A stretch of DNA of 21,708 nucleotides from a virus. Below are positions 8,061-15,126 of the stretch, piece after piece. A model generated the notes under the pieces. The model had not been told where the DNA came from and searched no databases. It worked only from the letters and a program-made list of their open reading frames with translations. A program made the translations under genes and the position numbers. The DNA lies in the IMG/VR virus record IMGVR_UViG_3300043399_000941, positions 1 through 21,708 of that record; one strand, 5' to 3'. How positions within the stretch are numbered: position 1 is the stretch's first letter; each line of letters opens with the position of its first letter.

Positions 8061-8087
8061 CACCTCAAAACAAGCCGCATACTCATC

Positions 8088-8438
8088 ATGCAAAACTATA
8101 AACGCGAGGGATGTTCCCTCAACTACACCGTCCCGAGCACTAGCCCCGTTACGACTATCGTGCCTGGTCAGGTAGTCGTCGTTGGCGACCTGATCGGCGT
8201 TGCGAAAGGCGCGGGCACGACTGGCGATCTCGTCATTGTCGATCTCGAAGGCGTCTTTACGCTCCCCAAGGCGACCCCCGAAACCTGGGGCACGCAGGGC
8301 GCGAAACTGTACTACGACGCCACCGCCAAGAAGGTAACGACCGACGACGACTCGGGTAACAACCCGCAGATCGGCTATGTTGAAACCACTGCGGGCAGCA
8401 CCGCCGCCGAAGGCCGCGTTCTGCTTCTCCGCTCCTAA
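8088..8438 (+). CDS. DUF2190-type capsid decoration protein
   Basis: From ATG 8088 the product is 116 aa: an all-beta, Gly/Thr/Val-rich small protein. The pattern GQVVVVGDLIGVAKG, then TWGTQGAKLYYD and the closing GRVLLL, is typical of the DUF2190 family found directly after phage capsid genes. Members are regarded as capsid-surface decoration or stabilising proteins. A longer frame from 7989 would run through the terminator hairpin and give a basic, non-homologous leader, so I reject that start. It lies 28 bases after the terminator hairpin. Confidence 0.8.
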   Translation: MQNYKREGCSLNYTVPSTSPVTTIVPGQVVVVGDLIGVAKGAGTTGDLVIVDLEGVFTLPKATPETWGTQGAKLYYDATAKKVTTDDDSGNNPQIGYVETTAGSTAAEGRVLLLRS

Positions 8439-8449
8439 ACCGCATCCCT

Positions 8450-8788
8450 ATGCCGAACCCGTTCGATTTCGCGCGCCTGTCCGCGCTAAACATCGTGAAG
8501 GACGTCTTTTCCAATCCAGCGGAATGGACGCCGAGCGCTGGCGGAGCGCCGCTAACCGCGCGGGTTCTTTTCAACCACCCGACGGACACGCGCCGCCATC
8601 ACCGCGCAGAATACAACCCGCTGATCCACTCGATGGAATACCACCTCGATGAGTTTCCTGGGCTGTTCGAGTCGCTGCGGGACGGCGGCGCTGAGTTCGT
8701 CACGATCGAGGGGCGCCAGTACGAAGTGCGCGAGGTACTCGCGAACTTTGACGGCAAAACCTACGTCGCTCAACTACACCCGCTCTAG
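8450..8788 (+). CDS. Putative head-tail joining (neck) protein
   Basis: This 112-aa protein has an N-terminal helical portion and a C-terminal beta portion ending EFVTIEGRQYEVREVLANFDGKTYVAQLHPL-like, resembling small head-tail attachment proteins of the lambda gpFII type. Size, position between decoration protein and the gp37-like protein, and the very short spacing (stop TAG, two bases, next ATG) support a neck role. I do not see a decisive signature motif, so the exact family is uncertain. Confidence 0.55.
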   Translation: MPNPFDFARLSALNIVKDVFSNPAEWTPSAGGAPLTARVLFNHPTDTRRHHRAEYNPLIHSMEYHLDEFPGLFESLRDGGAEFVTIEGRQYEVREVLANFDGKTYVAQLHPL

Positions 8789-8790
8789 CT

Positions 8791-9291
8791 ATGTACGTCG
8801 AATATCTCAACGACCTTGTGGCGCGGTTGAACGAGCTCAACACTCCGACGCAGGTGTGCGACGTGGAACTGCTGCCCAACACAGAGTCGCAGTACACCCG
8901 ACCGACGCCATCGCAGCGCGCGCGCCTGACTTTGGTTTTTTTGGGCAGCAAGTTCGGGCGAGTCGAAGACACGGGCGTTGTGCGCCAGGAGGAAACCCTC
9001 GAGTACCTGCTGATATGCAGCGCGCACGACCTATACGGGGCAGGGGGCGTTTACCCGATCGCCGAAGCCGCAAAAATCAAGTTGCTGGGCTATACGCCCA
9101 AGATCGGAGCGCACAGCGCCAAGAAGATACAGTTCAAAGAGGTAGGGCAACCCATCCGACCGCCAAAGGACAACATTTGGAAAATCGAACTGGTCTTCAC
9201 TGCCCGACACGACGCGCTCGAAGTACCTGATGCCGTAGCCGCCTCGCGGATTCAGAACATCATCACCAACCCTCCAAACATCATCCAATAA
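8791..9291 (+). CDS. Mu gp37-like / DUF1834 tail completion protein
   Basis: This 166-aa protein resembles the Mu gp37/DUF1834 family that precedes the sheath gene in contractile-tail phages: an N-terminal helix (YVEYLNDLVARLNEL), a beta core with VRQEETLEYLLICSAHDLYGAGGVY, and a late WKIELVFTARH strand. Such proteins cap the tail tube end and help it join the head (tail terminator role), but that function is inferred from position. It starts two bases after the previous stop and ends three bases before the sheath ATG. Confidence 0.7.
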   Translation: MYVEYLNDLVARLNELNTPTQVCDVELLPNTESQYTRPTPSQRARLTLVFLGSKFGRVEDTGVVRQEETLEYLLICSAHDLYGAGGVYPIAEAAKIKLLGYTPKIGAHSAKKIQFKEVGQPIRPPKDNIWKIELVFTARHDALEVPDAVAASRIQNIITNPPNIIQ

Positions 9292-9294
9292 GAT

Positions 9295-10740
9295 ATGCCC
9301 GCAAACTTCCTTCACGGGGTCGAAACAATCGAACTCCGTAACGGTGCCCGCCCCGTGAACCCCGTCAAAAGCGCGGTGATCGGGCTTATCGGCATCGCTC
9401 CGCTCGCCCAGGGCGCGGAAAAGCTCACGCTGGTGCAGAACACGCGCGACGCCGCGCAGTTCGGAATCCCAGCGCAGGAGAACACGATTGCCTCCGCGTT
9501 GAAGGCCATCTTCACGCAGGGCAACGCCACCGTGCTGGTGGTGAACGTGTTCGACCCTGGCAACCACGCGAGCACCGAGGACTTCAACTACACCGTGACG
9601 AACGGGAAGTTCAAAATCACCGATCGCGTGATTGTGGACGGCCTCGTTCTCACCGACGTAAACACCGCGACGCAGCTCACCAACAACACCGACTACGCCT
9701 ACGACCCCACGACGCAGGTGGTTACGATCCTCAACGGATCTAGCTACCCCGACGGCACGGTGATCAATGCAGAGTTTTCCGCGCTCACCAACGACCTGAG
9801 CGACGTAACGCCGAGCGAGATCATTGGACTAGATGCGGCCATTCCGACCGACTCGACTGGGTTGAAACGCTTCAAAGCAGCGTTCAACGAGTTCGGTTTC
9901 TCGCCCCGCATCATCATCGCGCCTTGGTTCTCGATCAACGCATCGGTATCGACCGAGATGGTCGCCCTGGCGACGCAGTTGCGCGCGCACGCTCTACTCG
10001 ATGCCCCCAAAAACGCCACCGTCGCGGAGTGCCTGCAAGGGCGCCTCAACACGAGCGGGCTTGTGAAGAACTTCCTCACTCGCTCGAAGCGCGCGATCCT
10101 TTGCTACCCGACCGTTCAAACCTACGACGTCTTTTACGATGAGGTTGTATCTGCGCCGCTTTCGACGTTCCTCGCGGGCGTAATGGCCAACACGGATTTT
10201 GTGAAAGGCTATTGGAAGTCGCCCTCCAATGAGGAAATTCAAGGGATTGTAGGGCTCGATCGGCTCATCTCCTGGCGTCTCAACGACCCGCAGACGGACG
10301 CTAATCTTCTCAATGAGAAGGGCATCGTTACCGTCGCTTCGGGCGGAGGCGTTGCGTACCGTATTTGGGGCAACCGCAGCGCGCTGTGGGACTCCGATAG
10401 CTTCCCCGACAACTTCATCTGCGTGCAGCGGACGGCGGATATCATCCACGAGAGTATCGAGCTCGCGATGCTGCCGTTTATCGACGAGCCCATTACCAAA
10501 ATGGTGATCAACGCCATTAAGGAAACGGGGAACTCGTTTCTCCGCCGCCTCCAGCGGGTGGGCGCGATTGTCGGAGGCGCGGTGTCTTACGACCCATCCA
10601 AAAACCCGCCCGATCAAATCGCGCTGGGGCAGTTGGTCTTCGACATCGAGTTTATGCCGAGCGTGCCCGCCGAGCGCATTACGTTCGAATCTTTTATCAA
10701 CCAGCAGCTTCTCAACGCTCTCAACGTTGACGCTGCCTAA
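9295..10740 (+). CDS. FI: Contractile tail sheath protein, P2 FI-like
   Basis: This 481-aa protein is the contractile sheath subunit. It opens with FLHGVETIELRNGARPV and VKSAVIGLIGIAP, the classic sheath N-terminus, which exchanges strands with neighbouring subunits. The C-terminal sheath domain includes the conserved SWRLNDPQTD, YRIWGNRSAL and RTADIIHESIELAM segments (about residues 325-395). It is longer than P2 FI (396 aa), mostly in the middle domain at about residues 90-170, a surface insertion. Followed by the tube gene after 14 bases, it fixes the phage as contractile-tailed. Confidence 0.95.
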   Translation: MPANFLHGVETIELRNGARPVNPVKSAVIGLIGIAPLAQGAEKLTLVQNTRDAAQFGIPAQENTIASALKAIFTQGNATVLVVNVFDPGNHASTEDFNYTVTNGKFKITDRVIVDGLVLTDVNTATQLTNNTDYAYDPTTQVVTILNGSSYPDGTVINAEFSALTNDLSDVTPSEIIGLDAAIPTDSTGLKRFKAAFNEFGFSPRIIIAPWFSINASVSTEMVALATQLRAHALLDAPKNATVAECLQGRLNTSGLVKNFLTRSKRAILCYPTVQTYDVFYDEVVSAPLSTFLAGVMANTDFVKGYWKSPSNEEIQGIVGLDRLISWRLNDPQTDANLLNEKGIVTVASGGGVAYRIWGNRSALWDSDSFPDNFICVQRTADIIHESIELAMLPFIDEPITKMVINAIKETGNSFLRRLQRVGAIVGGAVSYDPSKNPPDQIALGQLVFDIEFMPSVPAERITFESFINQQLLNALNVDAA

Positions 10741-10754
10741 AACGACGTATCGCT

Positions 10755-11279
10755 ATGCCACGCAATATTGAAATGAACAACGTCACCAACTGCTCGATCC
10801 TTTTGGGGAATATGAACCTCATCGGGACGGCCAGCGAGGTGAAGCTCCCGACGATCAAGTGGAAGAAGGTAGACCACAAGTCTCTCGGAATGATCGGCAC
10901 GCCACAGCTTCCCGCTGGCGTCGAACCGTTGGAGATGAGTATCAAGTGGAACGGCCCCTATAAGGCTGTCCTTTCTCGCATCGGAAACCCGTTTGCTGCG
11001 CAGAAGTACCAAATCCAAAGCGCGGTAGATAGCTACGACAACAACACGGGGCTTAGCCGCCGCATCGAGCAAACGCACTACGTTACCGCGATGACGACCG
11101 ATATCCCGCAGGGCGATTTTGCTGCCCACGAGAAAGTCGAAACGGAGGTAATGTACACCGTTACGCACGTCCGCCACGAGCTGGACGGCGAGGTGATGCT
11201 CGAGATCGACGTGATCAACAACATCTACATCGTAAACGGCGTCGATGTCCTCGCGGACTGGCGCCAAATCATGCAGTAA
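10755..11279 (+). CDS. FII: Tail tube protein, P2 FII-like
   Basis: This 174-aa protein matches the P2 FII major tail tube family in length and sequence pattern: N-terminal MPRNIEMNNVTNCSILL, central MIGTPQLPAGVEPLEMSIKWNG, and a C-terminal YIVNGVDVLADWRQIM. It forms the rigid inner tube driven through the host envelope on contraction. It follows the sheath gene as in P2. The tRNA-like gene starts 17 bases after its stop, an unusual place for an RNA gene. Confidence 0.93.
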   Translation: MPRNIEMNNVTNCSILLGNMNLIGTASEVKLPTIKWKKVDHKSLGMIGTPQLPAGVEPLEMSIKWNGPYKAVLSRIGNPFAAQKYQIQSAVDSYDNNTGLSRRIEQTHYVTAMTTDIPQGDFAAHEKVETEVMYTVTHVRHELDGEVMLEIDVINNIYIVNGVDVLADWRQIMQ

Positions 11280-11296
11280 GCAGCGCGTTTCTTTGT

Positions 11297-11394
11297 CGGC
11301 GAGTAGCTCAGCGGAAGAGCGCTTCGACCTCCCAGGGCAATTGTGGGGCGGGAGGTTGAAGAGGGCGCGGGTTCGAATCCCGCCTCGCCTCCCA
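11297..11394 (+). tRNA. tRNA-like gene with extended anticodon-arm hairpin
   Basis: The body is a complete class I tRNA. Acceptor GGCGAG (11298-11303) pairs with CTCGCC (11384-11389); the first pair (C11297/T11390) is mismatched. T8 and A9 are present. The D arm has GCTC/GAGC with loop GG, the variable loop is AGGGC, and the T arm is GCGGG-TTCGAAT-CCCGC. CCA is encoded (11392-11394) after discriminator C. The Levitt pair G15-C48 is kept. The anticodon arm is not normal: 12 bases (11322-11333) pair with 11350-11361 (one G-U) around a 16-base loop, so positions 32-38 are 30 bases instead of 7 and U33 is lost. No anticodon can be assigned. It could be a tRNA with a short insertion, a degenerate tRNA, or a tRNA mimic that attracts RNase P. 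Confidence 0.75.
11322..11361 (+). other. 12-bp hairpin replacing the anticodon loop
   Basis: CTTCGACCTCCC (11322-11333) is fully complementary to GGGAGGTTGAAG (11350-11361) with one G-T pair. The first five pairs are the normal tRNA anticodon stem; the next seven are additional. The loop (11334-11349) contains the palindrome CAATTG and two G runs. No T run follows, so it is not an intrinsic terminator. The helix is continuous, unlike the bulge-helix-bulge of archaeal tRNA introns, and the extra 23 bases are far too short for a group I intron. Confidence 0.8.
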
Positions 11395-11415
11395 ACCAAA
11401 ACCACGTAGAAAATC

Positions 11416-11781
11416 ATGAGCAACCGAAAAAAGACGACCGAAGGGGCATCGCCCGCTATCACGACCACGCCGATCGCCACCACGACCACGCCGACGAACA
11501 AGACCTTGAAACTCAGCGACGGCCGCACGGCAGAGCTCCGCCCGCTGCGGGTTCGCGACGCGATCGAGGCGCGCCGGATCGTGGCCGCAAACAGCTATGT
11601 GAACAAGGGCGCCGAGCCCGATCCCCAGGAGATCTCCGCCGCGATGCTGGCGCAGATTCTCACGATCGACGGCCAGCCCCAGCACTACAAAGCCGTGCTC
11701 GATCTGTTCTTTGTCGACTTCGTAACGCTCGCCACTGAGATGGGCACGGGTTTTACGCCCGCGGATTTGCCAGCTTCCTAG
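11416..11781 (+). CDS. Tail assembly chaperone, P2 gpE-like (zero-frame product)
   Basis: This 121-aa protein has a Thr-rich N-terminal leader (residues 10-28), then a compact domain with KLSDGRTAELRPLRVRDAIEARR and YKAVLDLFFVDFVTLA, typical of the chaperones encoded between tube and tape measure. Such proteins coat the tape measure during tail assembly and are not in the virion. The ATG follows the leader AACCACGTAGAA (11400-11411). The stop TAG (11779) lies inside the stem-loop of a -1 frameshift signal; the longer product continues to 11987. Confidence 0.85.
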   Translation: MSNRKKTTEGASPAITTTPIATTTTPTNKTLKLSDGRTAELRPLRVRDAIEARRIVAANSYVNKGAEPDPQEISAAMLAQILTIDGQPQHYKAVLDLFFVDFVTLATEMGTGFTPADLPAS

Positions 11782-11987
11782 CTGCAAGGCTATCCGCAAT
11801 ACGCCTCGCGCGAGTCCAATTTGTAAAGAACCTACCTACGCGCAAAGAGCTTGTGTTCTTTGCGCATTTTACTAGCACCTCCGTCCACATTGCCGAGCAG
11901 ATGGAGATTTTGGAGTTCATCGAGTACTACAAAGAGGCCGTCGAATGGCATAATTTCCTGAATACCCCCGCAAAAGAACAATCATAA
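11416..11987 (+). CDS. Tail assembly chaperone frameshift product (gpE+E' type)
   Basis: Slipping back one base at GGGTTTT (11748-11754) joins 113 zero-frame codons to 77 codons in the -1 frame, giving about 190 aa. The extension from 11754 reads YARGFASFLAARLSAIRLA, then KNLPTRKELVFFAHFTSTS and MEILEFIEYYKEAVEWHNF, a coherent helical protein with no stop until TAA at 11985-11987. That stop overlaps the tape-measure start (TAATG). Without a frameshift this 200-base stretch would be an unexplained gap in a tightly packed operon. The arrangement matches lambda G/GT and P2 E/E+E', where the extension recruits the tape measure. Confidence 0.88.
11748..11797 (+). promoter_or_regulatory. Programmed -1 ribosomal frameshift signal
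   Basis: The heptamer GGGTTTT (11748-11754) is in the correct X XXY YYZ phase, zero-frame codons GGT-TTT. After a 6-base spacer (11755-11760), GCGGAT (11761-11766) pairs with ATCCGC (11792-11797). Inside it, TTG (11767-11769) pairs with CAA (11785-11787), and CAGC (11771-11774) with GCTG (11781-11784), closing a TTCCTA loop. The zero-frame stop lies in this loop and stem. Heptamer, spacer and structure all fit known -1 signals. Confidence 0.88.
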
Positions 11988-14044
11988 TGAGCACTTCAAC
12001 CTTCAAAGTCGCGGTAATTCTCTCCGCGCTCGACAAGATGACGAGCGTGGTAGACGGAGCGGTGAACCGCGCCCAAGCGCGTATGCGCTCGCTTAGCAAC
12101 GCGAGTATGGAGGTTGGGCGCTCGGCGCTTGGAATGGGAGTTGGCATCGGGGCGGCTATGGCCGTGCCGATCAAGCAGGCCGTCGAATTTGAGACGGGTA
12201 TGGCCAACATCCGCAAAGTCGCGGGAGAACTGAAAGACGAGGCAGCGTTTAAAAGCTTCACGCAAGAGGTACTGAATCTCGGGCGTGAGCTCCCGCTCGC
12301 TTACAAAGACATCACCGATCTCGTAGCCGCTGGCGCGCGTATGGACGTGCCAAAAGATCAGCTCGTTGCCTACACGAAAGAGGTGGCGAAGATCGCCAGC
12401 GCCTTCGACGCACCCGCTGGAGAGATCGGCGAGAAAATGGGGAAGCTCGCCAAAACGTTCGATATCCCCATCAACGAGATCGGGAAGCTCGCCGACGCGA
12501 TCAACTACCTCGATGATAACTCGATTGCAAAAGGCACGGACATCATCGAGGTAATGGCGCGGATGTCAGGCCAGGCGCGGCAGTTGGGAATGAGCGGCGA
12601 GCAGACCGCAGCACTCGCCTCGACGTTCCTCACGCTGGGCAGCTCCGCCGAGGTGGCGGCAACGGCGGGCAATGCGATGCTGCGCGAGCTCGCGATCGCT
12701 ACCGAGCAGCCTGAGCGATTCTCGAAGGCCTTGAAGGTTCTGAATATCGACGCTGCGCAGCTTCAAAAGTCGATGTCGATCGACCCCCAAAACACGCTGC
12801 TGGGTGTCCTCGACAAGCTCAACGCACTCGACAAAGAGAAGCAGGTTGTCGTCGGGACGCAGTTGTTCGGGAAAGAATACGGCGACGACGCCGCCAAGCT
12901 ATCGCAGAACATCAAGGAATACCGTCGGCAGATCGGTCTTTTGTCCAACACCGAACTGAAAGGCTCGATGAGCCGCGAGTTCGAGACGCGGATGAAGACC
13001 ACCGCCGCGCAGATGAAGATTTTCCAAAACAATCTCGCCGAGATCGCTATCACGCTGGGAAATGCGATGCTTCCCGCGCTCAACAGCGTGATGCAGGCAG
13101 TTCGACCCTACATCGATGCCTTCCGCGACTGGGCACAGCGCAATCCCGAGCTCGTCGCTGGCATAGCGAAACTCGCCGCCGTCATCGCCGCCACGAGCCT
13201 GGCGACGAGTGCGCTTTCGTTCATGTTTGGCGGCGTGCTCAAGCTCTTCACGGCTGGCCTCAGCATCTTCAAAGCGCTGAGGACGGGCGTTGGAGTCGTG
13301 AGTGGTGGTTTCAAACTGCTCACAAAGGTCGGCGGGCTATTCACTGGCGTGCTCGGGGGTATCGTGAAGGCCTTCGGCTTTGTCGGTACAGCGCTGCGGG
13401 CTCTCACCGCTGCGTTTATGACCAACCCTATCGGCATCGCAATCGCCGCAATCGCGACCGCCGTCTATCTCATCTACGAATACTGGGGCGAGATCAAAGG
13501 GTTCTTTTCGAACCTTTGGGAGGGCACAAAAAGCGTCTTTTCCTCGTTCACGAGCTGGGTTGGGGACTGGGCGGGATACCTTTGGGAAAAAGGTAAGGGC
13601 GCGATGCACGGCCTTTGGGAGGGGATGAAGGGCGTTGCCTCCTCGATCGGCGATTGGTTCGCGAGCTGGTGGGAAAGCGATATCGAAAAAATCGCCAGCC
13701 GCATCAACTATAATGGTACTTTCGGCGACGCGATGAAGACCCTCACCACGGGCGGCTCGATGGGGCTCTCGACGACGGGCGGCCAAAGCCCCGAGGCGCG
13801 CGCAGGCTCGCTCGCAGGGTCGATTATCGGCCAAATGCAGCGCGTGGAAGCTGTCAAGTCAGGCGCTACCGTAAACGCCCCCACGACCAACAACCAGTCG
13901 ATCAACTTCTCGCCCACGATCAATGTAACAGGCACGGGCGCAGCGACGAGCGACATCGACGCAGCAATGAAGATCGCAAAAGAACGCCTTAAACGCGAGC
14001 TCGACGAGATGCAAGCGCGCAAGGAACGTAAATCTTTCGAATAG
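11987..14044 (+). CDS. Tail tape measure protein
   Basis: This 685-aa protein sets tail length and is ejected into the host during infection. Residues about 60-340 form the TP901-type tape-measure core (FETGMANIRKVAGEL, ALASTFLTLGSSAEVAATAGNAM, VVVGTQLFGKEYGDDAAKL). Two hydrophobic stretches follow, around 388-430 and 476-500 (NPIGIAIAAIATAVYLIYEY), likely membrane-active. A Trp- and Gly-rich region lies at about 500-565 and a charged C-terminal helix ends the protein. At roughly 0.15 nm per residue, tail length would be about 100 nm. The ATG overlaps the chaperone frameshift stop. Confidence 0.93.
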   Translation: MSTSTFKVAVILSALDKMTSVVDGAVNRAQARMRSLSNASMEVGRSALGMGVGIGAAMAVPIKQAVEFETGMANIRKVAGELKDEAAFKSFTQEVLNLGRELPLAYKDITDLVAAGARMDVPKDQLVAYTKEVAKIASAFDAPAGEIGEKMGKLAKTFDIPINEIGKLADAINYLDDNSIAKGTDIIEVMARMSGQARQLGMSGEQTAALASTFLTLGSSAEVAATAGNAMLRELAIATEQPERFSKALKVLNIDAAQLQKSMSIDPQNTLLGVLDKLNALDKEKQVVVGTQLFGKEYGDDAAKLSQNIKEYRRQIGLLSNTELKGSMSREFETRMKTTAAQMKIFQNNLAEIAITLGNAMLPALNSVMQAVRPYIDAFRDWAQRNPELVAGIAKLAAVIAATSLATSALSFMFGGVLKLFTAGLSIFKALRTGVGVVSGGFKLLTKVGGLFTGVLGGIVKAFGFVGTALRALTAAFMTNPIGIAIAAIATAVYLIYEYWGEIKGFFSNLWEGTKSVFSSFTSWVGDWAGYLWEKGKGAMHGLWEGMKGVASSIGDWFASWWESDIEKIASRINYNGTFGDAMKTLTTGGSMGLSTTGGQSPEARAGSLAGSIIGQMQRVEAVKSGATVNAPTTNNQSINFSPTINVTGTGAATSDIDAAMKIAKERLKRELDEMQARKERKSFE

Positions 14045-14046
14045 CT

Positions 14047-14898
14047 ATGTGGAATCTAGGAACGGTTACTTTTGAGGGGCTAAACGGGTTCACCGCGTTT
14101 TCCAGCGCGGCGCAGGCGAACTATGTACAGCATCAGACGCTAGACAGCCGTCCGCGCCTGCAACGAATTGGAACGCAGCTCGAATCCATCAGCGTCGAAC
14201 TCGCATTTCATTCGCGCTTTTGCGTGCCCGAGCAGGAAATTGCGAAGATGTATTTCGCGCTCGAGTCCGCGATCGCCGAGCCGCTCACGAATGGCTCGGG
14301 GGTGTATATGGGGCGCTACGTGGTCGAAGCGTTCGACTACGAGATAATGCAGACCGACAAGCGAGGGCGCATCCTACACGCCACCGCCAGCGCGCAACTC
14401 CTCGAGTCCGTCGCGCTGGGCGAAGTGCCCGCAGATCGGAGCACGGCTTTCGGGATGGTCGGACGCGGAGCGCCTGGGCAATTCTTTCGCCCTGTTACGA
14501 CCGCGTACACCGATGCGGGGCGAGTGTCGCGAGAGCTTACGACGATCTCCACCAGCTCGCAGGCGATTGATAATCAAATCACTGCGGCGGCATCAGATCC
14601 CGCGATCGTGGAAAACAATTTCCGCCGCAGCCGCAACCAGCTCACCGACGCGCAGGCAGCCCTTTCGCGGGTGAACACCCTCGTGAACAACACGCAAAGC
14701 ACCATCTACGACGCCGCGCTGGGCATCCGCTCGCAGCTCTCGATCGTGCAAGGCGCCGCGAGCGTTCTCGATACCGCGCTGGCGACGCCCGACGTGGTTG
14801 CAGCGAGCGCGGCAAATCTTGGCTTTAAAAACGCTGTCCGCGATATGCGCCGCCTATCCGCGCGCGTGCTCGCGTTGCAGGCAATCCGAGTTCTCTAA
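14047..14898 (+). CDS. U: P2 gpU-like tail protein with C-terminal extension
   Basis: The N-terminal 130 or so residues match P2 gpU: LGTVTFEGLNGFTAF at the start, then RIGTQLESISVELAFH and GRYVVEAFDYEIMQTDKRGR. The protein is 283 aa against about 159 in P2. The extra C-terminal half (about 160-283) is Ala/Ser/Thr-rich and predicted helical with heptad-like stretches (LTDAQAALSRVNTLVNNTQS), and resembles the long forms found with LysM-type X proteins. It starts two bases after the tape-measure stop and abuts the X gene directly (stop TAA, next ATG). A hub- or tape-measure-contacting role is likely. Confidence 0.8.
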   Translation: MWNLGTVTFEGLNGFTAFSSAAQANYVQHQTLDSRPRLQRIGTQLESISVELAFHSRFCVPEQEIAKMYFALESAIAEPLTNGSGVYMGRYVVEAFDYEIMQTDKRGRILHATASAQLLESVALGEVPADRSTAFGMVGRGAPGQFFRPVTTAYTDAGRVSRELTTISTSSQAIDNQITAAASDPAIVENNFRRSRNQLTDAQAALSRVNTLVNNTQSTIYDAALGIRSQLSIVQGAASVLDTALATPDVVAASAANLGFKNAVRDMRRLSARVLALQAIRVL

Positions 14899-15114
14899 AT
14901 GGCATCGAACACACTCTATACGACCGTCGAAGGCGACCGCTGGGATCTCGTCGCTTTCAAGGCCTACGCCGATCCGCTGCGGATGAACGAGCTGATCGAG
15001 GCGAACAAAAACGTCGCGCTCGCCGCCGAGATTCCCGCTGGCACGATCCTAAACATTCCCATCCTCGACGATCCCACGATCGAGGAAGATTTGCTCCCGC
15101 CCTGGAAGCGCTAA
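14899..15114 (+). CDS. X: Tail protein X (LysM-like), P2 gpX family
   Basis: This 71-aa protein fits the P2 gpX family: TVEGDRWDLVAFKAYADPLRMNELIEAN, then AEIPAGTILNIPIL. This is a LysM-like beta-alpha-alpha-beta fold, commonly placed between U and D. It is thought to sit on the tail hub and may bind peptidoglycan or clamp the hub. Its ATG directly follows the U stop and 12 bases separate it from the D gene. Length matches the family (about 67-75 aa). Confidence 0.9.
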   Translation: MASNTLYTTVEGDRWDLVAFKAYADPLRMNELIEANKNVALAAEIPAGTILNIPILDDPTIEEDLLPPWKR

Positions 15115-15126
15115 CCGCCCCCACCG

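Noticed and set aside
11322-11361. Hairpin as an intrinsic terminator between tube and chaperone genes
   Set aside because: No T run follows, and the hairpin is embedded exactly where a tRNA anticodon arm should be.
11297-11394. Class II tRNA with a long variable arm, or tRNA-Gly with anticodon CCC
   Set aside because: The variable loop is a normal 5 bases. Placing TCCCA as an anticodon loop leaves no 5-bp stem around it, so no regular cloverleaf with a 7-base loop fits.
11308-11799. Minus-strand open frame through the tRNA-like gene
   Set aside because: It contains the RRDSNPRPL-type peptide that appears when the reverse strand of a tRNA T arm is translated, a known annotation artefact. 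It does support the presence of the tRNA body.
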